Shown: positions 12,707 through 26,149 of the stretch, piece by piece
Layout of the letters: every line of letters starts with the position of its first letter
How positions within the stretch are numbered: the stretch's first letter is position 1
Origin: Monomorium pharaonis
Taxonomy: Eukaryota; Arthropoda; Insecta; Hymenoptera; Formicidae
Length of the DNA: 64,000 nucleotides
Assembly: GCF_013373865.1 (NCBI RefSeq)
Contig: NC_050474.1
Location: forward strand, 2,132,001-2,196,000
Direction: 5' to 3'
Position numbers and translations under genes: made by a program
Notes under the pieces: model-generated
Seen by the model: the letters and a program-made list of their open reading frames with translations, nothing else
What the model was told of the DNA's origin: nothing
The model's database searches: none

Positions 12707-14769
12707 TTAAATACCTGATTTCATTAATTTGGACGTATAGTCTCTTTGTTTAGCAGCCAAATGCAAATCCAAACTTTTGAACATTCTCACTCGAATTTCG
12801 TGCGCATTCGATTCCCGATTGCAAAAATCATTCATTTCATTTTCCGAATGTAACGATTCATTTCGTTGAAAATCGAGTTTAACTGTATTTAAAGAGGAGG
12901 ATTTGTTTCGTGATTCCTGCATGATGGTTTTCATGAATTCAAGGGCCATTCTCCGACAAGTATCGAAACCTAGTAATTGTATCCTTTTATTATGAATAGT
13001 ATCTATACGGTGATTTTTCCAGCGCGTCTCTCTATCTGTTATTTTTGTGAGAGAACTAGGTGTCCCGGGTAGATCTTGAAACACTTTAGTAAGAATTTCT
13101 TTCGTTAAATCTTCCTCACTACCCGATGCGTCTGTAAGATAACGGAAATATTTTCATAGTATAAATTTAACGATTTGTTAATTTATAATTATAAAATTTG
13201 CTTTTAGAAAAATCAAAAATTAACAAGAATTAAATATTAAATCATACATATATAGAAGATGATAAATCACTATCATTATCATTTATTATTATGTCTTGAT
13301 TTTCTGTGTTAAAGATTACCGTTTTATGTTGAGAAAAATTTTGTACAATTAAAATGTTTGTATTAAATTATTATTCTTCATTAATTTTTATTTGAAAATA
13401 TATTTTTAGTTTTTAAAGCTTTTTAATTGTCTCGTATTATTTTCTTTCCTTATTTCTATGTGTATATGTCAAGCCTGACTAGTTAATTATGAATCGAAGT
13501 CATCTGGATATGACACTAAAAAGTTTGTCGCAATATATTAAAAAAAAGTAAGAAACTTTGCTCAAAACTTCACGATAAAAATCTAGAAAAATGTATGTCA
13601 TCTTTTTCCACTGCAAAAGTTCTTTTGAGGTGATATTCAATGTACGAGTTGCGTAATGCTGGAAAGAAAATAAAGTACGACAAAAGTTTTACATTACCCA
13701 GATCACTACCATTATCGGTTTCTGCGAGATATGTGCCTGCCTTAATTTCTCTTTGTAATTCCAGGATTCTGGCTAAAGCCAACTGAAGATATTCCCTTGT
13801 ACTTGGATCCTGCGGAGAAATGAGATACATACATACATCAAACATTATATGGAACTTCAGTTTAGCTATTCCGACTGTATTGATTATTTCATTTCTAAAA
13901 TGTCTCTATTCACTATAATTGATTTACTATACACTGAGAGGAAAAATAGTTGCAGTAATCATAATATCAAGATAATTTATAATTATTCATTTTTTTATTC
14001 AACCACATTTTTATAGTTATTCAATATAAATTATAATTTTTTGAACTATGTTAAAGTTCTCAAAATCATAATATTGGTCTATAATATAACTTATAATGGT
14101 TGCCATAATCAAAATGGAGGTTTTAATATAGAACTTCGTTCTATAAAATAATCACAAACTGTAAATATCATTATAAACATATGATTACTATATTAATATT
14201 AATAACTATTAATATAAAAATAATATTCTTAACTGTAAATATTTTACTATTATAGTTGCGCTTAACTTACTGCATATTGTTCAATTCCTTTTGTTCTTTT
14301 AGCGTCATTGCCAACATCTTCTAGACAAGGTGCCTACAAATACAACAATGTACCTGTAACTTATTTTTATAACTTTTTATAATTTTAAACATATATACTA
14401 CTATTTTATTAAAAGTGTGTGCATACGTATTTAATAATACTGATGTGATCGAGCGGACGTACATACGTTGTTTATTTTGCGAGTGAATTTTTTCGAGTTT
14501 GTGTTCGCGTGATCGCGTGAACGAATCTATTGAATATAACATTTTGAAAAAGTAATCCGACATCCGAATAGAAAGCGATAGAAAGATCACGCGTTATAAA
14601 GAGACTTCGACATGGAAGGGAATTGTATGTGTTATGTATTATCTTTTATATTATGTATTGTGTATATATTGTTTTATAAAAGCATATATTAAAAAAAGTA
14701 TTTATTCTATAAAAAACACTTATAAAAAAGCATTTATTATAAATATCTTACCGACGAATATCTCTTCAT
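12707..14769 (-). CDS. Unrecognised 205-aa protein, four exons
   Basis: Minus-strand exons 14752-14769, 14271-14333, 13698-13809 and 12707-13131 join with matching phases (0, 0, 1) and GT-AG sites to give 205 residues ending in TAA. I do not recognise the protein. What can be seen: no signal peptide or membrane segment; a short basic start (MKRYSS); a Leu-rich amphipathic helix at about residues 32-50 (EYLQLALARILELQREIKAG); an acidic Ser/Asp stretch near 55-72; then a Lys/Arg/Glu-rich soluble region with further likely helices, including IRVRMFKSLDLHLAAKQRDY near the C-terminus. This suggests a soluble, possibly nuclear or scaffold-type protein, which is inference only. The first exon is only 18 coding bases and follows an acceptor-like TGTAG. 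A short out-of-frame ATG precedes the chosen start. Neighbouring genes give no functional hint. Confidence 0.65.
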
Positions 14770-15299
14770 TATGATCAACGTTTGTCCATCTACAATCCAA
14801 TAAGAAAACTCAATGAGGAACTGAGAAACTGATGATTTTATACGTCTTAGAAATTATGTTCGTGAATTAATTGACAATTAACAAATAAAGTTCTGCTTAA
14901 AAATCGCGAAATTCCATAAAGCAATTAGTGCTCAATATTACTTTATATTAAATCTCTTTCGTTTCATTAAAAAATAAAAGCTTAATTATATTCGTTTTCC
15001 TTATAATTTTATATGACATTATGCTATCACGAAAATCTAATACATGTAATAGTCGTATATCAACAATGTATTGTAAACGCTATTTAATGAAGTATCAGAT
15101 GCAGGCTTCCATATAATTTCCGCTCCGTTTGTATCTGTTTTCGAGCTAATTAATGGTTGCTCTCTGATTTTGACGTTTTACTATTAAACAATCATCTAAT
15201 ATTCAGGTAATAGTATTATTCTTCAAATTTTTTTTCAAAATCTTATATAATTTAAAACTTGCCAAATTTTTATGTAATAATGCCATTATAATTTTTAAT

Positions 15300-15990
15300 A
15301 AAATTAGCACAGAATGTGAAAACATGAGATCGACGTAAGGAAAACTACAATGTTGACGTCTATTTGAAAGGTCGCCTTACTATGTCACCTGGAAGTAACG
15401 ATACTTCATGCTACTTACGTGCTTCTGCTTTCTAGTAGAAACAAGTTTGCCCCTTAACTTCGGATCAGTTATCCGTTATCTAGCGCCGTCAGCTTCGTTA
15501 TCTATATAGCGCTGCCGGTGTGTCGAAACCCTTTTGACAAACTCTTCCTTTGTACGGTGCAATGTTTCTCCGCTAAATCTTTCCTCCCGTAAAAAAACAC
15601 CTTTTTCGCGTCCTTTTTGCCACGAGAACTACAGCACCCTTGTTATTAACTGTATGCTATGAGCTACGGTAGACTGTCAATGGACACGACCGTTGACTAA
15701 CGTCGATCGTTGCATACTACCAACCCCCTCATTTTTACAACCGTTACCGAAGAAGGGGGCGAGGGAGTCTATCACCAGCCCCCTTCGAAATCCGGCTGTT
15801 CAATCGTCGTACAAAAGTCCGAACGAGCAGATGTAAGAGCCCCCTACCCCCTTTCTCCTCTTTCTACCCCCTACGCATGTCCCTACGTATTGAAGGGAAC
15901 GGAGTGGCACGTGCGAGTACGTTATACGCGTGCCAGGGAGCCTCGCGTCGATTATTCCTATTCGACTTGGAAACGAGAATGATTTTTACG
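15300..15990. promoter_or_regulatory. GC-richer, CpG-bearing patch, candidate promoter or 5' UTR region
   Basis: This interval is GC-richer than its surroundings, densest at about 15460-15960, and lies ~0.6-1.2 kb upstream of the minus-strand 205-aa gene. A 90-codon plus-strand frame (15710-15982) runs through Pro-rich, low-complexity sequence and has no convincing splice partners. I read the patch as a promoter or 5' UTR of the minus-strand gene rather than as coding. Confidence 0.35.
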
Positions 15991-16460
15991 TGTGCACATT
16001 CCCAAATAAAAATTATATACGCAAAAAAATACAATATTGTTTTTACAACAAATTATATACAGCAAATTATATTTATTGGTTTTTCGTATTAAAAAAAGCA
16101 TAATAAAATATATAAAATATCCTAAAATTGACCTTTTTGCAAAAATATAATGCTTCTAAACGATATATTTATGCCTTGACATTTATTTTGAAACTAGTAG
16201 TTCTTTAAAATATGTGAAATTAATTTTTCTTTGGGGAAAATTTAATGAATCAATTTCGGAGCATCTCATATCTATTTATCTAATAATAATATATAAAGAG
16301 TAACTATTTTATATGTTGATAAAGTTGTTCTTAAAATATGTTAAATTAAATTATTGCTCTTGTTAACTCTTAAATTATTTTACATTAAATTATTTATTTG
16401 TACTCTCTATAAGCAGTTAATAGTATAAATTAAGTTTAAAATATACTAACTTATTATAGT

Positions 16461-16491
16461 ACACACATACACACACACACGCGCACACACA
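16461..16491. repeat. (AC)n microsatellite
   Basis: An interrupted AC dinucleotide run containing a GCGC break. Confidence 0.9.
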
Positions 16492-17342
16492 GAGATTACT
16501 TATAAGCTACTAAGATTTAAGATGAACTTTGTTTCATGTTATTTGTTTCATATTTTTTATGTTTTTTTCCATGAAATACTTACAATAAGACCTAATTTTA
16601 CTTGATATTAATTAAATCAATTACTGTAATAAAAGAGATAATAAAACAAATATTAGATCGTATCTCGTTGATCATATACTTCTTATTATTTCATCTTTTT
16701 TACAGCCTACTTATTTATTACGTTAAAAAACAAATTCAGCTTTTGTTAATTTTAGGATTCTATTAAATTTATAAAGAAATACATATTTTTTTAAAGACAC
16801 GTTAATCTTTAATCTCTTAACCTCATTAGAAGATAAAAAATCTTAATTTTAGAAATTAAAACAAACATGTGGCAAGACTTAAAACTGATAACCCATATTA
16901 GACTGAGCAAGAAATACGCATGTATGTTAAGAAAATGTTTTGTTATAACAACAAATAATTGGATTAAAATGTATCAAGCAAAACTAATTTAGAATATATT
17001 ATTCAAGTTTGGGAAGTAACGCGTTATTTATAAAGCCGTTTTCAACAAAAAGGATTGCTGTCTGAATTCGCAAATACTACTTTAAAAAAAACTACGTATC
17101 TGAAAAGATATATAATATAGGTTAAAAAATATCGCAATATATGTACATATATTTTCTAACTATTTTTGTAAATAAAAAAATTACAAGCGGACATTTCATC
17201 ATCTTTGAAATAACTACAGAAATATTAATTTGAATAAAAATTTCTAAGATCTGTCATTGCATTTTTTAAATCTTTGTAATGTAAAACTTGTGGTATTCAA
17301 TATTACACACAACCATCCTGATGAAATTTTAATCCATTATTA

Positions 17343-17790
17343 TCAACAATGATGGTGCTGCAACTTGCACTGCAATTTACATTGATGTCCCTCATCTGAT
17401 TTATACTTCAAATTAGTTTGAGAACAACCCTCGCCGATGGTAGGCTTAGTCTCTATACTACCCATTTCAAATACCCCAGTCGAATTAAATTCTTGTGTAC
17501 GTCTTCGAAAGGTGGAACCGAAACTGGTATCGCAAAATAATCGCTGACTTCTTTGAGAAGAAACACCATGTCCGCGAATTATACTGTTTTTCATTCGATT
17601 TTTACCGCAAGTAGTGGAACCATTCGGTAGACAGCAGCATAAATATTTGTTAAATCTGTGACAAAAGAACAGGTGGTCGATTAAAAATATCCTTATGTTA
17701 TTTTTAAGAAATAAAGTTTTCTAACAATTAAATTTATATCTATTCTCTTTACTTAAATAGGATACTTTCTTGCGTAATGATTAATAAATG

Positions 17791-17843
<53 letters not shown>

Positions 17844-20800
17844 ATATTATAAATAGAAAAAGTTATTTTTTGTAATAAGTGTAGAGAATATATAGACAAT
17901 GTTTCCACAGAAATTTACGAGAAATTTGCATTTTTTAGAAGTTTTTATAATAAAACATTATGACAACAAAAAATATTACATGGTCTTCTGTTAATATAAA
18001 TAAGTTCAACTAATGAGATTATTTCAGAGTTGAAAGTAGTAAGTCTCAGTCAATGTTAGAATAAGTTTTGCGTGGTGTGTATTATACATTTTTAAACTTT
18101 TTTCAATTCTTATCAAGTCCGAAAGAAGTTAAACCTTTTAATAATTATTATTAATTAAAATTAACTGATTTACAAAATTTTTATTGCATGTCAAAAAATG
18201 TTACACAAACAAACTCACTTACCTTTTACGAAATGTGCGGCTAATTAAGTAGAGAGCAATAGGATTAACGCAACTATTGCTGAAACTGAGGCAGAAAGCA
18301 ACCATTCTAAAGTAATGCCAAAAAGTATTATAGTCTTCACGGGATGTGGGATTAAAATGGAACCACAGCATGAATATATGATGCGGCATAAAACAAATCA
18401 CGAAAATTATTACGAAACACACTACCATTTTGCTCACCTGTTGGAAAGCAATAGATAAAATCATCAATATAATAACATCCAATAAGATGTAATTTCCGAA
18501 TTTCAAACTATTCAATAATACAATGTTTTAATATTTGATACAAAAATTTTAATATTTTCAAATTTTAAGAAATATATTTTTATGTACCCTTTTGCGCGCT
18601 TTTATCTGATCATTATGGAGATCATTACTAGGAAGCTCGCCTGGCATGTTCCTGGTTGATAATGTTAAATTCCATGCCATCCCCAAATAAAAAGCAGCTA
18701 TCATGCATAACGGTATTAGATAATATGCCAAAAATTTAAACATTATCATACTCTTTTCGTAGATCGTTCCTATAGCATAAAAAGTATATGACACAGTGTC
18801 CACTTTTGCGTAACTAGCATTATATATATTATAAAATTTATATTTTCTCCCATTGCAATCTTTTAAAATTGCTTAATTTATTAAGATAAAATATTATGTA
18901 TATGCACAATGATATGTGAACTCTGAATGGGAGCTTATATGCAAAAATAATATAAAATAAAAAAGTTATTAATTAATATGTTATTATTAATAAGTCATAA
19001 TCTGAAAAAGTTTGAAGCTATTTCTCTCTAACAGGTAAAGTGACATATCACATAAATTAATGAAAATTTCATTATACATTTTACATTTTACATATAAATT
19101 TACATACTTTAAATTATAGTTTTGTGACATTTGAAATTATGTCTAAGAGAAGCGTATTATGGCTTACCAAGATTTTTAGGGAAAGGGTTGCAGAAGGAAA
19201 TGCTCTGGTTTGTGATTAACAATTCAGTTTCTACCTCAGAGTAGAGCACAGCGGGCAAGGCTAAGACAATCGCTAAGACCCAAATAAGGGAAGCCATTAA
19301 AATGGTAAGTGGTTTTGCGCTTAAACCTGCTACATGACGACGAATAGGGTTCACAATGGCGCAATATCTACGAAAACACGACAAGATGCAACAATAAATT
19401 ATATAATAAAAACGGCAGAAAGTTACTTACTTCAAAGATAAATTACTCAAGCCATAAACAAAAATTTATTTGTTTGTTTTTTATCGTTGTGCCTTATCGA
19501 TACCTAAACTAATCATCCATTGGCATAGATAAGAATAAATTAAGATTTTTTTTAATATCAAGAAGATAATTAAAATTACATATTTCTATAAAATATATTT
19601 AATTTGATTGAAAATTACTATTTATTGACAAAGAATATTCAATCGTATTTGAATCAATAATCAGTGGTAATGTTCTCGCACGTCCTGCAATTTATTGAGT
19701 TACACGGCATACGTTAATTAGCTTCAGAGCCGATTTTCACTTGGCTATATTACGAGTGAAATTTCAGTTTAGTCTCTCTGTTAAGAGTTAAATTAAGCTT
19801 CTAATATTCTATTAGCAGTGCCATTTAGCTAAGTAAAATGTTATTTAATTCATCGAGTTAATTTACACGATACGATAAGGTTCTTACTTCACATATTTAC
19901 CTTTCGGCTGACAAAGCAGCTAAAGTAAATACTGACACACCAATTGAAATATCCTTAACATATTCAGATACTTTGCAGATAGTTAAGCCCCATGGCCATG
20001 ATTCAAATGTGTAAACAACTGATGTGAAAGGTACGCTAATCACAATCACCTATAACAATAAATTATTTTTATATTTAAAATTCAAATAATATTTTGCCAT
20101 AAAATTATATCATGAAAACATGATAAATTATTTATTCAAGGGATCAAACTAAATATATTGAGAAAATATGATATATTTTCTCTTTCAAAAGTAAAGATTA
20201 TTTAAGGACAAAAAATTCAAACATAAAGTATAATATTATATAATTAAACATTATTATAATTATATGAAGACTTTTACAAAATCCAACAAATCTATTTTAA
20301 AAAAATGTTAGGTTATCGTTTATGCCAAATTATTTTCTATCTGTAGCATTACAAATTTTCACAAGAATTACAAAATCTAAATGTATTTTATTTATTTATT
20401 TATTTTTTTAAATAGATTCTCAAAATATATTGATTAAAGCTTTTAAAACTTTTATTTATAACTTTATTCTTATATCTATTATACATATATGCTCGGAGAA
20501 AAATTAATTATAATATTTATACAATATCTGGTTAAAAATTAGAAGTCTTTTGTTTTCTAAAAATTTCATTTTTTGAAATTGTTAGTTTTTATGGAAAACT
20601 TTTAAATTTAATTGCTGGCATTTTATCTGGAAAAATTTATTTAAAAAAAAAGACATCTTTTTATTGTCTTGCTGTTATTCTCAAAAGACATTATTCTTTT
20701 ATATGTGGTATTCTTTATGTAAGATAAAGAGTTATCTTAAACTATTTTTACCCTCTTTGAATCAGAGAATTTCGAGCAACAAAGGAAACGTGTAATTGCA

Positions 20801-21064
20801 GAGCTGTGTGCTCACCAGTAAATCCCCCAAAGCCAAAGATAGCACATACGTATTTGGTATATTTCTCATACTAGCATGACATAGCAATATGAGAATTAAT
20901 ATACCATTTCCTACTACGCCAACGATCAAAATTAAGAAAAATAATACGGGCACGTAGTAAGTCTCAGGTCTTTGATCATATGGTATGTATATGTTATCAT
21001 AGTAGTCATCATAGTAGTCGGAGTCATTTACACTTGTGTTAAAAATATCTGCTGTCATTATCAT
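17343..21064 (-). CDS. CCHamide receptor-like rhodopsin-class GPCR (bombesin-receptor-like group), six exons
   Basis: Plasma-membrane neuropeptide receptor. Insect CCHamide receptors act in feeding and gut-brain signalling. Minus-strand exons 20816-21064, 19901-20049, 19168-19367, 18588-18769, 18223-18437 and 17343-17655 join in phase to give 435 aa. Seen in order: an extracellular N-terminus with N9 and N13 sequons; TM1 with GN (52-53); MRNIPNTYVLSLALGDLL (66-83), typical of this group; Cys108 before TM3; ERY at 132-134 in place of DRY; Cys192 in loop 2 with sequon N186; TM5 from about 207; CFMP in TM6 (Pro278); NPxxY at 319-323; and a CCC cluster after TM7, a likely palmitoylation site. The start is ATG 21064, directly after an acceptor (ttcattacag), so the 5' UTR is spliced. 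An upstream ATG at 21103 would fall in that intron. I cannot separate the CCHamide-1 from the CCHamide-2 receptor type by eye. Confidence 0.93.
17792..17843. repeat. (TA)n(CA)n microsatellite in the last GPCR intron
   Basis: A run of TA dinucleotides passes into ACACAC, between coding exons 5 and 6 of the receptor gene. Confidence 0.95.
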
Positions 21065-22455
21065 CTGTAATGAAGAAAATATTTTTGTTGTTTTTGATGC
21101 CAATACTCTTAATATAAAACAGAAAAAATTGGAGCGTAAAAGAATAATAAGTGTAGAATAATAAGAATGAAATAATATTTCATTATCAAAAGTGACACTT
21201 AAGCAAAAAAATTAAGTTTTCATATAATTATAAAAACATTTGTTCAAATGCTACATATTGATTAGTAATAGATATAATCGTATTGTGTTACATGCACATA
21301 TAAGATGTGAGTAAAACTATTAATGCGCCATTTTATTAATTTACCTTCAAAAAATTCCTATTAATTAAAATATGAGACACTCTATTAATCACGTTTTGTA
21401 AATACATAACTTATCTTTTGCACCATAAAAATTCAGATTGTACAAAATGATATAATTAATTTAAAATACGATGTGATAAAATACATTTAGATAGAACAGA
21501 AAATGATAAACGTGATAAATGTTTAAATTTCTTTCGTTGCGTGTAGTTTTTTTTTTAATAGGACAAAGTAAAGTGCATTTTTTGTTGCAATTTGTACATC
21601 TCGTCGTTTCGTATCCTAGATATAATTGTGTGTATGTATAGTTATTATAAATAGAATATTAGAAACAATCAAAGATAAGGCTACTATACTATTAGATTAT
21701 ATTGCATAAATTTGTAATAATATAAAAGCCATGTTTTACTTTATTAGATCATATGTAATTTACTTTATTTAAAAAATTATTAAAAAGTACCTTCTTTTTA
21801 AATATAAATAGTCTTTAGAAGAAAATAAAGAATGGAAAACTTTCACATAAGGTTTACACATTAATTTTCTAGAAAGGTGATGCCATATGATTAGCAAAAA
21901 TTAATCTAATTATCAGTCTATTATAATAGGTATTGCTTTTATATTATGTACGTACTTACATTATTCATGTTATTTATATAGGTATTCAACGTTATGTATA
22001 GTATAACATCAAGTAGCTAAATGCATAACTAAGAGTTTTGATTTTACTTATTCAGGTTGCTTGGAATATTGTTTTTAGACAGAAACTTGTTAATTTGAAA
22101 ATATGCTTAGCAGTTCCAATTCCATTAAAGTTGCAGATTCAATACGATGGCATTTACAGTCCGTGCGCCCGAAGAGCATATTTTTTTCCCTTCTCGATTA
22201 CAAATTCTTCCACAAATATAAAGCCAATCTTATGTGTGTATATTATTAGTAAAAATAATTTATTTTAACTAATTTTCTATTTACATTCCTAAATTTTTTA
22301 TTTTTTAGGAACAACAAAAATAACTTACATCTTAATATTAAAAATTACGACTTATAATAAAAGAAGTGATTAATAATAAAGTGATAATAGAAGTAAATGT
22401 ATTAAAATTGCTCATCAAATAGTAGCAGTGATTCAATCAATTGAGAAATATAAAA
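21065..22455. other. Upstream region of the GPCR gene, 5' UTR exon not located
   Basis: The acceptor abutting the receptor's ATG means a non-coding first exon lies further upstream on the minus strand, here or beyond. The region is AT-rich, with no patch distinct enough to nominate as that exon. Confidence 0.4.
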
Positions 22456-23165
22456 TCTATATAAATAAAAATGTAAATGTTTGTTCCTCATCTAAGATCT
22501 CCGTAAGTTTTTTACCGATTGCTTTGAAATGTTGACACAACGTTGCATTCGTAACCGGGAGTGTTCTTATGGGGTTTAATTTTGGAAATACCGTGTGTTT
22601 CAAAAATAATGGCCATAATTTAAATGTAAAAAATAGTTTTTCATTAATATTATTGAAATGTTGGCACATTGATACGGGGAGAGACGGGGAGAGACCGGGA
22701 GAGATGGGGAGATACCGAGAGAAACGGGGAGAGACCGGGAGAGACGGGGAGAGACCGGGAGAGACGGGGAGAGACCGGGAGAGACCGGGAGAGACGGGGA
22801 GAGACCGGGAGAGACGGGGAGAGACCGGGAGAGACGGGGAGAAACGGGGAGAGACCGGGAGAGACGGGGAGATACCGGGAGAAACGAGGAGAGACCGGGA
22901 GAGACGGAGAGAGACCGGGAGAGACGGGGAGAGACGGGGAGAGACGGGGAGAGACGGGGAGAGACGGAGAGAAACGGGGAGAGACCGGGAGAAACGGAGA
23001 GAAACGGGGAGAGACCGGGAGAGACGGGGAGAGACGGGTAGAGATAGGGAGAGACGGGGAGAGACCGGGAGTTACATGATTATTCAGTCGTCTGCATCTG
23101 AGTCAATGTATAATAAGGTTCGAAATTATTTTCCATCGTCAAATTTCAAAGTTCTAAAGTTTTAA
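22456..23165 (+). mobile_element. Possible Helitron-like fragment carrying a minisatellite
   Basis: From 22456 the sequence reads TCTATATAAATAAAAATG, preceded by A. This resembles 5' ends I associate with arthropod Helitron-like elements, and it changes abruptly from the flank. A motif (TTGAAATGTTG-CACA) occurs at about 22523-22540 and again at about 22654-22670, just before the tandem array. No Rep/helicase coding sequence and no secure 3' hairpin or CTRR end was found. The family assignment is weak inference. Confidence 0.3.
22674..23070. repeat. 10-bp minisatellite, about 40 units
   Basis: Tandem decamers alternate mainly between GAGACGGGGA and GAGACCGGGA, with variants such as GATACCGGGA and GAAACGGGGA. 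The plus strand is almost free of T, so stop codons cannot form. This is why long Glu/Arg/Gly-rich reading frames cross it in more than one frame; they are not genes. Confidence 0.97.
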
Positions 23166-23955
23166 AGTGTGAAATTTGCGAAGGATTTTAAATTGAAAAT
23201 CTCGATTGACACATGGTAAAATAGTTCGATGATTGTTTATTACGTATTTCAGTAACAAATTTATCTACTTTTAGATCTTATTAATATGTAACCACATATC
23301 CCAATATGAATATAAATATGAATATAAATTTATTTCATCTCCAATCAAATTGATTAATAAAAAAATATAAGTATATCATTTATTCTCTCTTCGAAGGAAA
23401 TATTCCTCGTGTATGTATATGTCTATCATAATAATATGATCTCGTACATATTTTAGTAGCTTTTAGTATGCATTAAAAATCATATTTATACCAATATGTA
23501 AAAACGTAATTAATCTCTTAAAACAACTCAAAATATGTTGTATATTATCGGATATATAATAATGCTTCAATAAGCAATCAAACTCACGATCGAATAAAGC
23601 GCATAATAAAACGCAACTTCGATATTTTTTTGCATGTACAAACGACTTCCCTAAAATAATTCCTTTAAGCTCGTATTATGTAAGTTTGTGATAACTAAAT
23701 TGTATATATTTTTGAAAGTTCTTAAAGTTTTAAAAGTTAATAAAAGTTAACTTTACCTACTGTGACAAAACCAAAGTTAAATTATTAAGATTGGCGTTAT
23801 ATATGCGCGCGCGGGCGTTATATAGAAGTATCAGAATATTAATAAATGAAATTTAAACTTTGGCTGTTTAAATTTAATTGCGTGTGATGTTTGCCACTTT
23901 TTTATTCATTTATTTCGCTAAATTTTTCACGCTCGCGAGTGTATGTGTGTGTATT

Positions 23956-24001
<46 letters not shown>

Positions 24002-26149
24002 ATCCAAGATAATTCACTTTTGGAAGATTTCTGTTGTCCATATGTATAGTTCCGGTTATCCAATTTTTAATAAACTTTAAGAAGCAAATATGTACATTTA
24101 TCATTTATTATTTAATAAATAATTATATATATATTATTATTGGATTCGGTGAAAAATATACCATTTGCTCACATATGTATTCTGCATGAAAATATCTATT
24201 GATAATAAAACTTAAAATCAATTTCATGTGAACATCTTTTCCTCTTCTTTGCGTCAAAACTATTTAACGCATGTACGGTTATAAATAGGACACGTATATC
24301 AAAACGTATACTAAAGAGCCCTCAAGCATCACATTATACATATATAGTTGCAAGCAAAGAGAGAGAACTTTGATGTTTAAAATTCTAAGAATTTAAAAAC
24401 TGTATCAAATATAATATTAAGATTTAACGCTTAAATATAAAAAAAAACAAATAAAGACAATCTTTTATTCTAAATTATTTTTATAAACTTTTTAAATATT
24501 ATCTTTATTGATGTTTATCTGTTACTGTTTATTTTCAATAAAATAAGTTGTTTGTTGGTAAAATGCGTCACAGTAATATATGTAATAAATGTGAAGTAAT
24601 GATAAAGATATTTTGATTATAATATCGCATTAGTTAATGTTTATAATAATCAAATTAATGATTACGCATACAACAAATTATACATTCTATTATTATAAGC
24701 AATAAGATATATTAATTACGTTATTAATCAGCTTAATTAGAGATTAATTGCGATTTTGATGACAACAAATCCGAATGTAAAATTTATATTAAAAAAAAGT
24801 ATTTTATAGTATTTAATGTTTATGCAATTCTTGATATGCAATATATCTCATCGGCATGATATATACTGACTGATCAATATTGCCTGTCAAGAGTAATTAA
24901 TGGCATAATGGAACATACAGATTAATTCTTGCCAGTTTGTTCGAATTACGATGCTGAAGTTGGTTGCGAATTTGATTTCAATACATTCGTCGATGCGTTA
25001 CGTGATAAATATAGCGGGATTTTATAGCGCGAGCTATTTTTGTGTTCATTAATTTTAGCAGTAACTGCGTTCAACGTGCATGCAGCTGTGGTTGGTGCAC
25101 TTATGCGGTAACACGCAGTACGTCAATCTGTGTTCTATCAATTAGATAAAGATTTCGAGAAAATTCCCGACTTTAATTCGGAAAATAATTACATTTATAA
25201 TTTTGTCTGTACCAATGAAAATGTATCAAGTAAAGCCCGCTAAGATCAGCATCTATACAACGCAGCTTCTATTGACATAATATTCAGTTACTGCTTTTAT
25301 CGCGCGAAAATGTTTACACTCACTTTGATTGACACCATTTTGTAAACATTAATTAATTAGAATAATGCATTAGGCTACGTCGTTGGATCTCTTCTTTCAG
25401 TTTGTGAAACAGACGAGAGGTGTGCAACCAACTCTTCTTTTTTAATTTGTTGTAAAACAGTTCAGGCAGATATATTATATAAGATTTTCTTAATAACAAA
25501 ATTAATTTTTGCAAAAAATATATTATATATTTCAATAAAATATCAATAAAATCAATATATAAAATTTGTACTGATAGTAAGTTAGATTATTACTTATTAG
25601 CTAAAGTATTAACTAAAGTCAAACAATTAAATAATTAACAATTCATTAATACAAATAATAAAAAATATATATTTTTTACTATATCATAACAATTTTTTAT
25701 TTTTTATGTATCTTCTAATCACGTGCAGGTAGAATGATAGAATTATGTCATATACGTATACTTAAAAGACAGGAAAACATTAAAAGCATGTTGGTAGAAA
25801 TAAATATTTCTAATTTAATTAAAGATATATCAAATATTAGTAAAATATTAAGATTAGTAAAAAATATTTTAAAAATTGCAATATTTTTCGTATTAAACGT
25901 AAGTGGGAACCCTTCATAAACCTTGTTTTTCTTCCAGAACTACAAAGCAATAGCAATTTCACATTAGTTGACGTTACGCTTCCATAAACATAAACAGTTC
26001 AGCGATTATCAAACCAGATTATAGCTCTTTCTAAGTCCATTTAATCAGGTTTGTCAATTGACAGTGTCAATCGATAATGTAAATATATACTAATCAAACG
26101 TATACAACAGAAGAGATTGAACTGATGAGGGAACGCAATTGAATATTAT
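23166..26149. other. Intergenic AT-rich sequence, no gene seen
   Basis: No exon or RNA gene was recognised. It contains the (GA)n run at 23960-24000. Confidence 0.5.
23960..24000. repeat. (GA)n microsatellite
   Basis: GA dinucleotide run with one AAAG interruption. A Leu/Ser-rich frame on the minus strand is simply its translation. Confidence 0.95.

Noticed and set aside
15710..15982. 90-codon Pro/Ser-rich plus-strand frame
   Set aside because: Low-complexity translation in a CpG-bearing patch, with no splice partners or known family.
21065..21103. GPCR start at ATG 21103
   Set aside because: A clear acceptor (ttcattacag) lies directly before ATG 21064, so the upstream ATG is most likely intronic.
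22569..23165. Long plus-strand reading frames encoding Glu/Arg/Gly/Thr-rich repeats
   Set aside because: They are translations of the 10-bp minisatellite, open in more than one frame because the strand is nearly T-free. No splice or start context.
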